From Euclidia mi (lineage: Eukaryota > Arthropoda > Insecta > Lepidoptera > Erebidae): a stretch of DNA of 64,000 nucleotides. The stretch covers positions 44,765,598-44,829,597 of the forward strand of contig OX123182.2 of NCBI GenBank assembly GCA_944739405.2, in the 5' to 3' direction. The translations under genes and the position numbers were made by a program. Every line of letters begins with the position of its first letter. Within the stretch, counting starts at the first letter, position 1. Below the pieces are notes generated by a model. That model was not told the origin of the DNA, ran no database searches, and worked only from the letters and a program-made list of their open reading frames with translations. Positions 1-9,650 of this stretch are shown here, one piece after another.

Positions 1-480
1 TGTGGGTTCTTCCTCCTATAGCATGGCAAGCATTTGGCTTCTGAGCATAGGAAAAACATTTGAACATGGAGCCATTCTGCGTGTAAAACTTAACCGTCAC
101 TGCTTGTAAGTTGCTGAATTGCGTATTTTTATGTTAATTGTCTTGTCATGTACCTTGGCAAAAAAGTAAGTTTCATTATAAAGACTAATGACTATTTTCA
201 GTATTGGGTTAAAGTAACGACAGCAGCTGCATATTCGGTATACGGTTTCGGTTTCATAAATATTCTATAGTGAATATTATTTACAAAAATATATGTTAAT
301 TTACCGCCAATTCGGCTCATTCACCGCTAGTTAAAAGAATACATATGAAGTTGAAGCAGTATATGAGGCTAAAATAATCCATATCTCATCTATAAAACAT
401 CCAGTAACTATTTTTCGTAAAACCCGCAACTTGATTCGCTAGGACTTTTTACAACACGCATATCATATTTGATGCATGCA
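1..480. other. AT-rich flank, no gene seen
   Basis: AT-rich sequence with no sizeable ORF and no recognised repeat. If the LINE to its right had inserted simply into the R1-like element found at 4069 onward, the rest of that R1 reverse transcriptase should continue here on the minus strand. I do not see it. Confidence 0.6.
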
Positions 481-483
481 GAT

Positions 484-485
484 AT

Positions 486-528
<43 letters not shown>

Positions 529-530
529 TA
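484..530. repeat. (TTTA)n microsatellite, LINE 3' tail
   Basis: About 11 tetranucleotide units, read as AAAT units on the LINE's sense strand. It sits exactly where the 3' end of the LINE is expected. CR1-like and some Jockey-like elements end in short tandem repeats rather than poly(A), so I take it as the element's tail. Confidence 0.8.
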
Positions 531-735
531 GGGAAACAAACAGATATAATTACATAATTAAGTTATAACATAAGTCTAAAACATTATCCTAAATAGTTTC
601 CTCAGATTGGTAAACAATAGCAAACGTGATATTATTATAGTATTGTTACATAGACTTAGGGTTGTGCTTAGGGCTTAGAGTCAAAAGTATTTTTAACACA
701 AAATTTAAATTTGGGCAAAGAAAGGTGAAATATAT

Positions 736-3552
736 CTATGCCATTGCTAGGTGAGTAACAAATTTGTTTATTATACGTATGACACGATCTTTTAACGAAA
801 ACATTTTTATCATAGTTGGTTCTTGAAAATTTACGTGGAAAAGAGATCTTTTACGGGTATTTGGGCGAGGGCATCTAATACTTATCTTGTTTAGGAGGTA
901 AGGGGAGACAGACTGACCTCTAAGAATCTTATATAAAAATATTAGGTCACGTTCAGATCGCCGATCCTCTAAAGACTGAAGGCTTGGTGCTTTTTCAGGA
1001 CTGAAGTTAAAACGCCATTGCACATATTTAAAAAATCTATCTTGTAATTTTTGGATTTGGTTTTTATATTTATCATATTGCGGATTCCACACTACTGAAG
1101 CGTATTCTACTAAAGGCCTAACTAATGATTTATATAGGAGTAAAAGTGTTGTCAGATTATTGAAATCCTTACCTATTCTTAATATAAAGCCCAGCATGCG
1201 GAACGCTTTGTTAGTTATATTGTTAATATGAGTATCAAATAAAAGCTTGTCGTCCATTTGAATCCCAAGGTCGCGCGTCTCCGATACTCTAGTTAAAACT
1301 ACATTATTCATCTTATATTGATATAATATCGGATTTTTCTTTCTTGTAAATGTAATAATACTGCACTTGTTTATGTTTAAAAACAAGGAATTATGATTGC
1401 AATAGTCACATAATCTGTTTATATCTGCTTGTAGTTCAAGACAATCGTTTAAATTCGTTATGATTTTGTAAATTTTCTTGTCATCTGCATAAAGGATAAA
1501 TTTAGATTTATTAAAAACTTCAAAAATATCATTCAAATACACATTAAACAAAAGAGTTCCAAGATGCGAGCCTTGGGGGACGCCTGAAGAAATTGGTATA
1601 AACGAAGAACAGAACCCTTTAACTGTAACAGCTTGACTACGTTGTCTCAAGTAGGATTCTAGCCATCTGAGTAAGTCGCCATGTATACCGATGTTCCTCA
1701 GCTTATTTATAAGTATTTTATGAGATATTTTATCGAAGGCTTTGGAATAATCGGTATACACGACATCCACCTGATGTCCATTATCCATAGCTGTAACTAA
1801 ATAATCCACGAATTCGCATAGGTTTGTTTCAGTTGATTTGCCACGAACGAATCCATGTTGTTCTATTATTATGTTAGGCCTTATCACTGAAGATATCATG
1901 TCGCTAATAATATGCTCAAAAAGCTTTGGTATAGTACTTAGTTTAGAAATAGGGCGATAATTCGTAATGTCATGCTTGTCTCCACTTTTAAAAATAGGTA
2001 CAACGTAACATTGTTTCCACATTAAGGGCATAATACCTGTTCGTAAAGATTTATTAAATAGCATATAAAGGGGAACTGCAATATTTTTATGACACCTCTT
2101 TAAAAATAGCGGCGGAACACCATCAGGACCTGCGCCCTTATTCACATCCAGTGATTTGATATACTTAACAATAGTATTGAACTGGATGTGTATGCTACTC
2201 AGATTTACTGTGTTTGAACTTCTAGTAAGCTCATGCGGTGAGGAAGGAGATGTATTATGATGATTTTCAAAAACAGAGTGAAAATGGGTATTAAAAAGGT
2301 TACTAATTGTATTTCCATCACACGAGGTAACGCTGCCTAAGAACAAACTATCCGGTATGGTATCTGATGCCTTCTTTGATTTCACAAATTTCCAAAAATT
2401 CTTACTACATTTTTTTATATTCGTTTCTGCCTTTTCTATGTATATATCATAGCACTGTTTAGCGACTCGCTTTTGCCTATCTCTTAAAAGTGAAAAGATG
2501 CAATAATCTTGATAATTATTAAAACGTTTCCATTTAGCATGATATTTATTTTTTTGTTTTATGATTTTTATTAATGCTGGGGAATACCATACCGGCCACC
2601 TTTCTCTATCATTTGATACCTTTAATGGGATATATTCACAGATTAATTGATTGATAATGTTATAAAAAATCGACAATGACTCATCAATACTTTGTTTATC
2701 ATTTATAATATAGCTCCAGTCTTGCTGAGCCAATGCAAAATTAATTTGATCGTAATCAGCAATAGCAAAATGACGAAAAGTACGAGGCGGTGAACGTAAA
2801 GTTCGCAGATGAAAATTAATTAAACAAATTTCGAGGGCTGGGTGATGATCATCCTCTGGGACGAAGGGGAAGTCGGCTTTTTGCACCTGGCAGTCATTGC
2901 TACATATAACTAAGTCCAGTTTTCTATTGTTCTTATTCGGTACAAGGTTATATTGCGCAAGATTATTAAAGGACAGAAAGCTAGATAATGCTTCCGTGAG
3001 ACTATTATGACTGGCTGCATTTAAAAAAGCCCGAGCCTCCCCTCCTACGGAAGACCAATGCGCTTCCCTAATATTAAAGTCGCCCAATAATAATAAGTAA
3101 TCTGAAGGATTCTCTAGAATACATTGCGAAACTTTGTCAAATAACTCGACCAATTCATTATGATGAGAACTACACTGGGGGAAATAGCAACAATATAGTC
3201 TAAGTATAATTTGCTGTGACTTTTTGTTTAGACGTATGCATAATGATAGTATATCAGCTGTATTTGTATCATTTGAATACGATAATTTGTGATTTTCAAC
3301 AATGATACCTTTTTTAACTGCAATAAGAACCCCACCCCCTCTACTGTCACAACGACATGTATAGTCACGATCACACCTATAAACGTTGTATCTTTTGTCA
3401 AATAATTCGGTATTATAGACTCCAGGCAGCAGCCAGGTTTCACTGCGACAAATTATATCATAAGAAGATGTTAATAGGTTGTTACAAAATATACTAGTCT
3501 TTGTGCGCAATCCTCGTACATTTTGATAGTATATGTTTAACTCAGTGCCCAT
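736..3552 (-). CDS. LINE ORF2: endonuclease plus reverse transcriptase, intact 938 aa
   Basis: Makes the protein that nicks target DNA and copies the element's RNA at the nick (target-primed reverse transcription). The ATG at 3552 is followed by an N-terminal APE endonuclease (about residues 1-240): NIYYQNVRG, the glutamate in SETWL, LLLGDFNI, and EDDHHPAL in the usual SDH position. The reverse transcriptase (about 450-730) shows YRPIS, HGFVRGKSTETN, YTDYSKAFD, SGVPQGSHLGTLLF and the catalytic YADD. About 200 C-terminal residues follow. Length is normal for the group and there is no internal stop or frameshift. Oddities: YADD is followed by KKIY instead of the more usual TKI, and the GP after GSHL is GT. 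Both may be tolerated. ORF1 lies upstream but is truncated. Confidence 0.92.
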   Translation of the reverse strand: MGTELNIYYQNVRGLRTKTSIFCNNLLTSSYDIICRSETWLLPGVYNTELFDKRYNVYRCDRDYTCRCDSRGGGVLIAVKKGIIVENHKLSYSNDTNTADILSLCIRLNKKSQQIILRLYCCYFPQCSSHHNELVELFDKVSQCILENPSDYLLLLGDFNIREAHWSSVGGEARAFLNAASHNSLTEALSSFLSFNNLAQYNLVPNKNNRKLDLVICSNDCQVQKADFPFVPEDDHHPALEICLINFHLRTLRSPPRTFRHFAIADYDQINFALAQQDWSYIINDKQSIDESLSIFYNIINQLICEYIPLKVSNDRERWPVWYSPALIKIIKQKNKYHAKWKRFNNYQDYCIFSLLRDRQKRVAKQCYDIYIEKAETNIKKCSKNFWKFVKSKKASDTIPDSLFLGSVTSCDGNTISNLFNTHFHSVFENHHNTSPSSPHELTRSSNTVNLSSIHIQFNTIVKYIKSLDVNKGAGPDGVPPLFLKRCHKNIAVPLYMLFNKSLRTGIMPLMWKQCYVVPIFKSGDKHDITNYRPISKLSTIPKLFEHIISDMISSVIRPNIIIEQHGFVRGKSTETNLCEFVDYLVTAMDNGHQVDVVYTDYSKAFDKISHKILINKLRNIGIHGDLLRWLESYLRQRSQAVTVKGFCSSFIPISSGVPQGSHLGTLLFNVYLNDIFEVFNKSKFILYADDKKIYKIITNLNDCLELQADINRLCDYCNHNSLFLNINKCSIITFTRKKNPILYQYKMNNVVLTRVSETRDLGIQMDDKLLFDTHINNITNKAFRMLGFILRIGKDFNNLTTLLLLYKSLVRPLVEYASVVWNPQYDKYKNQIQKLQDRFFKYVQWRFNFSPEKAPSLQSLEDRRSERDLIFLYKILRGQSVSPYLLNKISIRCPRPNTRKRSLFHVNFQEPTMIKMFSLKDRVIRIINKFVTHLAMA

Positions 3553-3904
3553 TGTATCAAACCGAACTTAATACATACAATTTTAGCAGCCGTCCCCCAA
3601 TGAAGACATTTCAGAAAATTAAAACAAGATATAATAAATATGCCAAACCTGAATTCCGTTCTCGAGTTCAAGTAATTCAAAAAAGTGTAATAATACCCAA
3701 GATGTCTTTTCCAAAGCAAAACACTCACCATTATTATTGATATATTCACCCTTCTGTACATGTTGTTATTAACGTTGAAAAAATAATTAACGGTTACACA
3801 ATATTTAATTTTAGAAGTTGTTTTTAACGATATAATAGAAATATTTACTAGTGTATTTAAATTAAACTTACAAGGGATGAAAAACTGACTACGTAAAACA
3901 ATTC

Positions 3905-4068
3905 TCATACATTTTTTTTTAAATCAGTATCTGACGTAATATGTATTGCGTTACTGGAGTCGTTTTTACGAATCAATATAGTCTGATTTTTTACCCAAAC
4001 GTACTTGTAGTGTTTTTCATTGGCAATCCTCTTAGCTTCACTGAGGAGTATTTTGTTGGTGACGGAGA
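3905..4068 (-). pseudogene. LINE ORF1 C-terminal fragment (FP25K-like end)
   Basis: About 54 codons, including NKILLSEAKRIA, YKYVWVKN and ILIRKNDSS, ending at the stop at 3905-3907. This resembles the baculovirus FP25K-like C-terminus found in ORF1 RNA-binding proteins of many CR1/Jockey/L2-group LINEs. The upstream part is missing: the reading frame runs into R1-type sequence at about 4068, so the longer open frame there (to about 4237) is chimeric. It belongs with the ORF2 at 736-3552. Confidence 0.75.
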
Positions 4069-5836
4069 GATGTCGATGAAGGTGCCCAAGCAGATGCTTT
4101 TTTGTTGTATAGCAGCTTCTATCTGGGCCACGACCTGATGTAAGGCCGATTCCGTCGATTTCCCTGAGCTGTATGCATGTTGGTTGGCATGTAAGGGTAG
4201 GTGCTAAAGAGCCCCACTTCTTAGTTCCCTCTCGCAAAGCCTTTCCAAGGCTTTAAGCATGAAGGAGGTAAGGCTTATTGGTCTAAAGGACTTTGCATGG
4301 GTATAGTCTGTTTTGCCTGGTTTTGGTATGAAGATTAGTTTGACTTCCCTTCACCTCTTCGGTACATATCTGAGGGCCAGGCTAGACCTCATGATTGCCA
4401 GGAGTCTTTTAAGGACAGGTTCCCCTCCCCATTGTAATAACCCTAGGAAGATGCCATCCAGTCCGGCTGCTTTGAAGGGGTGGAAGCTATCGATGGCCCA
4501 TCGGAGTTTTTCTTCTGTGACCACGTTGTTTGCGTGTCTCCATTCGTGTTCGGTCGCCACTGTTGGTGTATCGTGCCACGTTACTACCGGGGTGAGGACG
4601 CAGCCTGGGAAGTGTGTTTCGAGTAGGACGCGTCTTGTCTCCTCCTCCGATGTAGTGTATGTGTTATCCGGTTTACGGAGAGTACCTGGTGCAACCGTCG
4701 GTTGCTGGGCCAGTAGTTTCCTTACCCGGTTTGCTTGTTGGCAGGATTCAATGCTCCCACAGAATTTTCTCCATCCCATGGTGCGTCTGAATCTGAGGCA
4801 TTTTCTGAAGTCTGATTTGGCCGCTTTATAAGCGTCCCAATCTGCGTCCGCGCTTGTGTTCATTGCCCTATTTAGAGACTTTCTTACCTTCTTGCGCTTA
4901 CGTTCAAGTTCAGCGCCCCACCAGGGTTGTTTCCCCGGGGTTGAAGGTGGAGTGGTTTCCGGGCAAGCTGCATAATAGCTGTCTAGCATCGACTGCGTCA
5001 GTATACATACCTGATCGTCGATCTGTTCAGTGTCACCCAGTACCGGCGGCGTGGCCGTAAGGGTAAGTTTCTCATTAAGTAGTAAGACATACTTTGCTTT
5101 GTCAGTGTTGTGTGGTTTCCTGCGGGGCTGTGTGGGCTGTATATCGACTTTCATGGAGAAGCTGATCCATCTGTGGTCTGAGCATGATGCCTCTTTCGAG
5201 ACGTGCCATCCCTTGATGCGTTCAGCCGCTCCTTCTGTTGCGAGAGTTAAGTCGATAATTGTCTGACTACGTTTAGTGACGAAGGTGGGCTCCGTACCTG
5301 TGTTTAATAGGGTAAGATTAGTGGTGAATAAGTATTCAACCAATGACGTACCTCTGTTATTGTTGCAGTCCATGCCCCACATTTGGTGGTGGGCATTGGA
5401 GTCCGTTCCTATTACGACCTCCGTATTGGTTCTCTCGCACTGGTTAACCAGACGCGTGAGGTCGAACGGAGGCGGGTCTTCGGCCTCGGGCATGTAGACC
5501 GATGCGAAAACGACCGCTATACTCCTTGGCTGCTGTATTATTTCAATTTGTATTGCTGTGATGTCTCTGGAACAGAACTCCGTTAAAGCTTGGGCTCTGA
5601 TGTTTTTAGTTGTAAGTATGCAGGTTCTTGGATGTGTGTGGTCAGTAGAATAGTAAATCTTACCTCCCAGGCTGGAGAGGCCTCTAATGAGGCCACCCCT
5701 TATCCAAGGTTCCTGCCTGGATGAGCACGATGGCTGAATGTTGGACCTCCATCCATTTGCGCAGTTGCGCAGTGGCCGTTTGGCTATGATGGAGGTTGAT
5801 TTGTAGGCAGCTGACGTCACTAGGCAGAGGGTTCAT
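4069..5836 (-). pseudogene. R1-type ORF2: endonuclease and partial reverse transcriptase, broken
   Basis: The start is probably the ATG at 5834-5836, which overlaps the end of ORF1 by 17 bp. The endonuclease shows CLQINLHHS at its start, VVFASVYMP, GTDSNAHH, and CSDHRWI (the catalytic SDH). The reverse transcriptase begins at KAAGLDG and continues as FRPISLTSF and HAYSSGKSTESAL before stopping at about 4069. Lesions: a tandem CCTG-CCTG at 5712-5719 shifts the frame inside the endonuclease (an extra 4 bp explains it), an in-frame TGA at 4351-4353 (probably from TGG), and a TAG at 4204-4206. Catalytic residues of the endonuclease look present, but the protein cannot be made whole. Confidence 0.85.
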
Positions 5837-7382
5837 CTGTGGGTGATGTCCCCTCCTCCCCGACCTTCAGCTGCGTTAGGCCAGCCAGGATGTCGCCAGC
5901 CTCCACCCCGTCGTCCCGCCGCACCGGACTCAGGAGCAAGCTCTCATCTTCCGAGTTACCCTCGGCTGACGGGCCAGCCCCCGAGCCAGACGCGGCCGGC
6001 TCTGACAGGCCGGATTTCGCGGAGCACCCTGACTGGGTGTTTGAGGCTTGTTGTGTGGAGTTGTCACATCCCGGAGGATGGTCGACATACTTTCCTGTAG
6101 AGTCCCGGAACCGGACGTAGACTGCACCCAGCCCCAACGCGAGGCGGCGCTCGTTCTGCACCTGGACCGGGACTTGTTCCTCCGGGATGCCCACGACCAG
6201 GAACCACCCACCTGACTGTTTCTCCGAGTGCAGCAGAGACCATTTGTCGACCGCCAACCAGGGGTTCTGGAACTCCAGAGCCCGACCCACGTCGCGCACG
6301 TCGTCCCAGACCCCCTGTTCGTTGGGAACGACAACGCCGCACCGCACTCTCTTCGGGGCCTCTTCCTGGCCCCTGACCTCCAGTTCGAAGCCCGGTGGTG
6401 GGACCAGGAGAGAGACCGCCTCCGTCAGCCAGGTACGCGTTGCCTCGTCGGCGCACCAGAGTTTGAGGACCCCGTCCGCGTACATGGGTTTCCTGGTGAA
6501 CGCAGGGGCGGGGCGTTTTGGAGTTTTAGTCGACCAGGCGTCACTCAGGATCTTCCTTTGAATCTCCGTGAGTATCCGGTCCACGAACTCCTTCGGCAAG
6601 TTCCCTGTGCGCTTGCATGTTACTGCAACGCCCAGAGATGCCTTGGAGACCTATGCATAGGACTTACCCTGTATAGTGGAGGAGTCGAGGCGGGGCTTCT
6701 TGTGCTCCCCTCGAGGCGAGCTGGTCTCGTTGAGAGCGCGTTTGGCCTCACCTCTTTCCTTGTTTTCGGCAGTTTTACCTGCCGTGTTTCCTGGTGGTGC
6801 TGGGGCTAGATGCCGTCCAGGGTGACCAGCCCGCCGCTTGGCGGCAGGCGGCTTCCCCGTACTGCCTCCGGCCTTTGTGCACCCCCTACTGCTGAGCGCA
6901 GGCTGCGCGCTGGTCACATTACTGGGACCTGCGACAGCGACCTGCACCGCTGTTTTTGTAGAGGCAGCACCGGCTGCGGCAGCGGTTTGTGCCGCCTTCC
7001 GCCTTATTGCCAGGCGCTGTCTCTTGTTTTTGTTTGCCCTCTTCTTCTTCGCAGAGCTGGTAGCAGCGGGGCCACTCGGTTGTGTGGTGGGCGGGTGTTG
7101 GGCAGGATTGGTGGTCTTGCCCTTACCCTTGCCCTTGTGGTGACTTACCACTTGCCAGCCTGCGAAGGAGGAGTCGTCTTCCCGCTTGATTTCAAACGGG
7201 CTGATGATTGTAAGGACGGGACCAGTACTAGCGTTAGCCAGCGCTGAAGTCTCGTCCTTGGGGGATGGTTTAACACCTGCAGCCGAGGCCACGGCGTCAA
7301 CCATCTGTTTAATTGATGCGGCGGGAACAGCTTTCGCTGCCACCGTCGCAGTTGGGGTAATTAAAGGGATTTCGGTATCCAT
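5820..7382 (-). pseudogene. R1-type ORF1 with DUF4780-like domain, one internal stop
   Basis: About 520 codons from ATG 7380-7382 to TAG 5820-5822. The N-terminal half is low complexity and very basic (KGKGKGK, KKKRANKNKRQR), fitting RNA binding. The C-terminal half has VLKLWCADEATRTWL, LVPPPGFELEV and RCGVVVP, matching what I know of DUF4780, a domain in insect R1-related ORF1 proteins. No CCHC knuckles are visible. The two halves lie in one frame and are split only by a TAG at 6651-6653, which looks like a single C-to-T change of a CAG codon. ORF2 overlaps its last codons. Likely role: ribonucleoprotein formation with the element RNA. Confidence 0.8.
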
Positions 7383-7930
7383 ACAAGTTGACTTCACAGA
7401 CAGAAGACTTCATCCCTCTGGCTTCCCACCCTCCATGGAGCCCGCAACTGGGAACGTCATCCGGACGTTAGGATTACCAGAGGGATATAGGAACGCGGGG
7501 CTGGTTTACAGCACGACTTCGGGCGCCCGCTTGGGTCAACGGCCTGAGCCGAGTTACCAACTCTAGCCGTCATCCCTCGCTTGCGCCCTCCGTATAGCCT
7601 TCACCAACCACATCAACAGCCGAAATAAATTCCAACTGCTGATGTGGACCCTACGTCCCTAGCCTGTGGCCCTCTGACGGGACACGATGGCCATTTCCCC
7701 CGCTGCGGCTCACAGCGGGGGCTACCGTTTAGCGTGAAATCAGGACCAAAGTGGGCGTGTTGCCTCACGGTCACATTACCGCCAGCGCCGCTCGGCTCAA
7801 CCCCCCAGGACTCCGTCATCCCCGCGTACGACGCTCGACTGCGCAGGTCCTAGCGCAGGTGGTCAGCTTCTCTTACCCGTGACTTTTTACTACGAGCCCA
7901 CACCCACCCGACCACGAAGGGGCGTGGTGA
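7383..7930 (-). other. Presumed 5' UTR of the R1-type LINE
   Basis: GC-rich, no sustained ORF, directly upstream of ORF1 on the minus strand. R1-clade elements have 5' UTRs of several hundred bases with an internal promoter, so the position fits. No promoter motif could be identified by eye. Confidence 0.5.
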
Positions 7931-7998
7931 AGAGATGTGTTCCTGTATGTGGATGTGTGCGCGCATGTGTGTACGTGTGTGTATGTGTTTGTGTAATG
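7931..7998. repeat. Imperfect TG/AC dinucleotide-rich tract
   Basis: Runs of TGTG interrupted by A, C and T; AC-rich on the minus strand. It stands immediately 5' of the presumed R1-type LINE start. Confidence 0.8.
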
Positions 7999-8542
7999 TG
8001 CCTGTTGTTTGTGTTTCGGCTGGAGGTTTTGGTTGCATCCATTTCTGAAGGAACTGGACCAAGAACGGGCGGCAACCTCGAGAAGGATAGTCCATCAGCC
8101 TTGCCTAAGGGATCATCGCGACCTGCGCTACCCCTGAGACCATTCGCCACTCCCTACACCGGACTCAGATGAAGGGAGTAGAAGTCAGTGCAGATCAGTG
8201 GTGTTAAATATGCGTTGACCTGCACGGGCTTCCCTCGAGCATAGTAAAATGGATTTAAAACCGGATCAGAGCCCCCAATCAAATGCTGAAATTAAATAAA
8301 AATGAATGATTTACTGTTGTAAAGCGACACCAAACATCAATTCGATTATTAATTAACATCTATAATCATTGAAATACTTACGTCAAATTGTTGGTCAATG
8401 TTATCGAATACAGGACTGCAGGATGGTGAGTGTGACATACTTGAATTCTGTGTTCACACTCTGTGAAATACCTAGAAACACTAGAAATTAAAATTTTATT
8501 TACTATTATTCTATCTCAGAACAATGTTTTTTTTTCACACTT
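7999..8542. other. Unassigned stretch, GC-rich then AT-rich
   Basis: The first 260 bp are clearly GC-rich and could be extra LINE 5' sequence or another element. From about 8260 the sequence drops to AT-rich background. No ORF I would trust. Confidence 0.5.
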
Positions 8543-8691
8543 CACCATCTAGTCCCAAACTAAGCAGAGCTTGTACTATAGGTACTAGATAATGGATAAA
8601 CATACATATATACTTTTTTTTTGGTAAATACATACATATTATAAATAGAAACACCCAGACCAAGACAAACATCCATGTTCATGCACACAAA
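8543..8691 (-). repeat. SINE-C 3' part (copy 1)
   Basis: About 150 bp closely matching 43672-43830, including CACCATCTAGTCCCAAACTA, GGTACTAGATAATGGATAAA and AGAAACACCCAGACCAAGAC. The tRNA-like head present in the second copy is missing here, so this copy is 5'-truncated, as is normal for retroposed SINEs. Confidence 0.75.
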
Positions 8692-9356
8692 TTATGGTTG
8701 AAACATAGTGTTATGTTGAAATAAATACTGACTTATGCACCAGACACATACTTGACTTGACTTGCCACCATTTCCCTTTTACGATTTGACAAATCAAGAA
8801 AGACGACAAGTAAGCTGGATTGAGCGTCACAGGAAAATATACTGGAATGATGGATTTATACCTTATTCAAACTATCAGTATTTAATTTAAGATTTCTTAA
8901 ATGATAATTGTGTTTATACTAAAGGTCTAGAAAAAGTGAAATGGTTAAAAATATTTTAAATAATAATAAAGTAATTAATTTAGAAAATAAAGATTGTCCT
9001 AGTTTGTTAAGTCTGTATGATCGTTATAAATATTCTAAAGAAGTGTATAATTGCATATATTATGACTCAATATGTGCTTTAAGAAATGTTTTGTGTTTAA
9101 AAATAACCTTTTCTTTTAAAATATTTTTCTCCTTGTTTTACTTAATAGTTTCCTATCCCATCTTTTTAAATATACGGTAATTGTAACAACTATGATATTT
9201 CATTACATTTTTTACAGTACATTAGGAAAGTCATAAAAGTTGAAGATTTTGTAATTAATATGGGTTTAATTAATGTCTGCATAACATCATTAGACCAACG
9301 ATAATCTGTTGTTGACAAGAATGCCTTATAAATTACTCACAGTTATTTCAAACAAC

Positions 9357-9566
9357 TTTTGAATCCACAGTTATTGAACTGATACCTGTACTCTTATCAG
9401 TTCTGTTACATTTATACCTGTTACTGAACTGAATTATGAATGATTGAAAAACAATTTAAGCGACTTTCGAAACCACAGTTATTGAGCTGATACCTGTACT
9501 GTTATCAGTTCTGTTACAACTATACCTGTTACTGAACTGATTTATGAATGATTGAATATTAGAGCA
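9357..9566. repeat. Tandem duplication, period 108 bp
   Basis: Two diverged units. Shared blocks include CCACAGTTATTGA, TGATACCTGTACT, TTATCAGTTCTGTTACA and ATGAATGATTGAA. The CCACAG landmark is at 9365 and 9473. Confidence 0.85.
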
Positions 9567-9601
9567 AATAGTACCTATTTCTAAATACTATGAATGATAG
9601 G

Positions 9602-9650
9602 GTAAATTGGGTGTTTCTGGATCTCCTCTGATCCAGAAACCCCAATTTAC
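9602..9650. repeat. Inverted repeat, 21-22 bp arms
   Basis: Arms 9602-9623 and 9630-9650 pair along their whole length except for one extra T in the left arm. The loop is 6 nt (TCCTCT). The core is TTTCTGGATC / GATCCAGAAA. Confidence 0.9.

Larger units (their letters stand above)
481..4068 (-). mobile_element. 5'-truncated non-LTR retrotransposon (Jockey/CR1 group)
   Basis: Minus-strand LINE. It reads from the right as the last part of ORF1 (stop at about 3905), a spacer of about 350 bp, a complete ORF2 (3552-736), a 3' UTR of about 200 bp and a tetranucleotide tail at 484-530. The 5' end is lost inside ORF1. At about 4068 the sequence switches to the reverse transcriptase of a different, R1-type LINE in the same orientation. 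ORF2 carries an APE-type endonuclease and a reverse transcriptase. The intact ORF2 suggests a fairly recent insertion. Clade assignment beyond Jockey/CR1 group is not secure from motifs alone. Confidence 0.85.
4069..7930 (-). mobile_element. R1-clade LINE, 3'-truncated
   Basis: Minus-strand GC-rich LINE with two overlapping ORFs, R1-type endonuclease and the first third of a reverse transcriptase. The 3' two thirds of the reverse transcriptase and the 3' UTR are absent; the sequence changes into the Jockey/CR1 LINE at about 4068. The right (5') boundary is not certain. I place it near 7930, next to an imperfect TG/AC tract, because R1-clade Waldo/Mino elements are known to insert into AC-type repeats. 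GC-rich sequence continues to about 8260, so the element could be longer. Confidence 0.75.

Noticed and set aside
3537..3908. Minus ORF whose ATG overlaps the LINE ORF1 stop (GTATGA)
   Set aside because: The overlap looks like coupling, but the 123-codon product is hydrophobic, AT-driven and motif-free, and ORF2 starts at 3552 in another frame.
4313..4831. Plus-strand ORF of 172 codons
   Set aside because: It is antisense to the R1-type ORF2, whose minus-strand reading carries recognisable endonuclease and reverse transcriptase motifs.
5839..7247. Several GC-rich plus-strand ORFs
   Set aside because: All are antisense shadows of the GC-rich ORF1 of the R1-type LINE.
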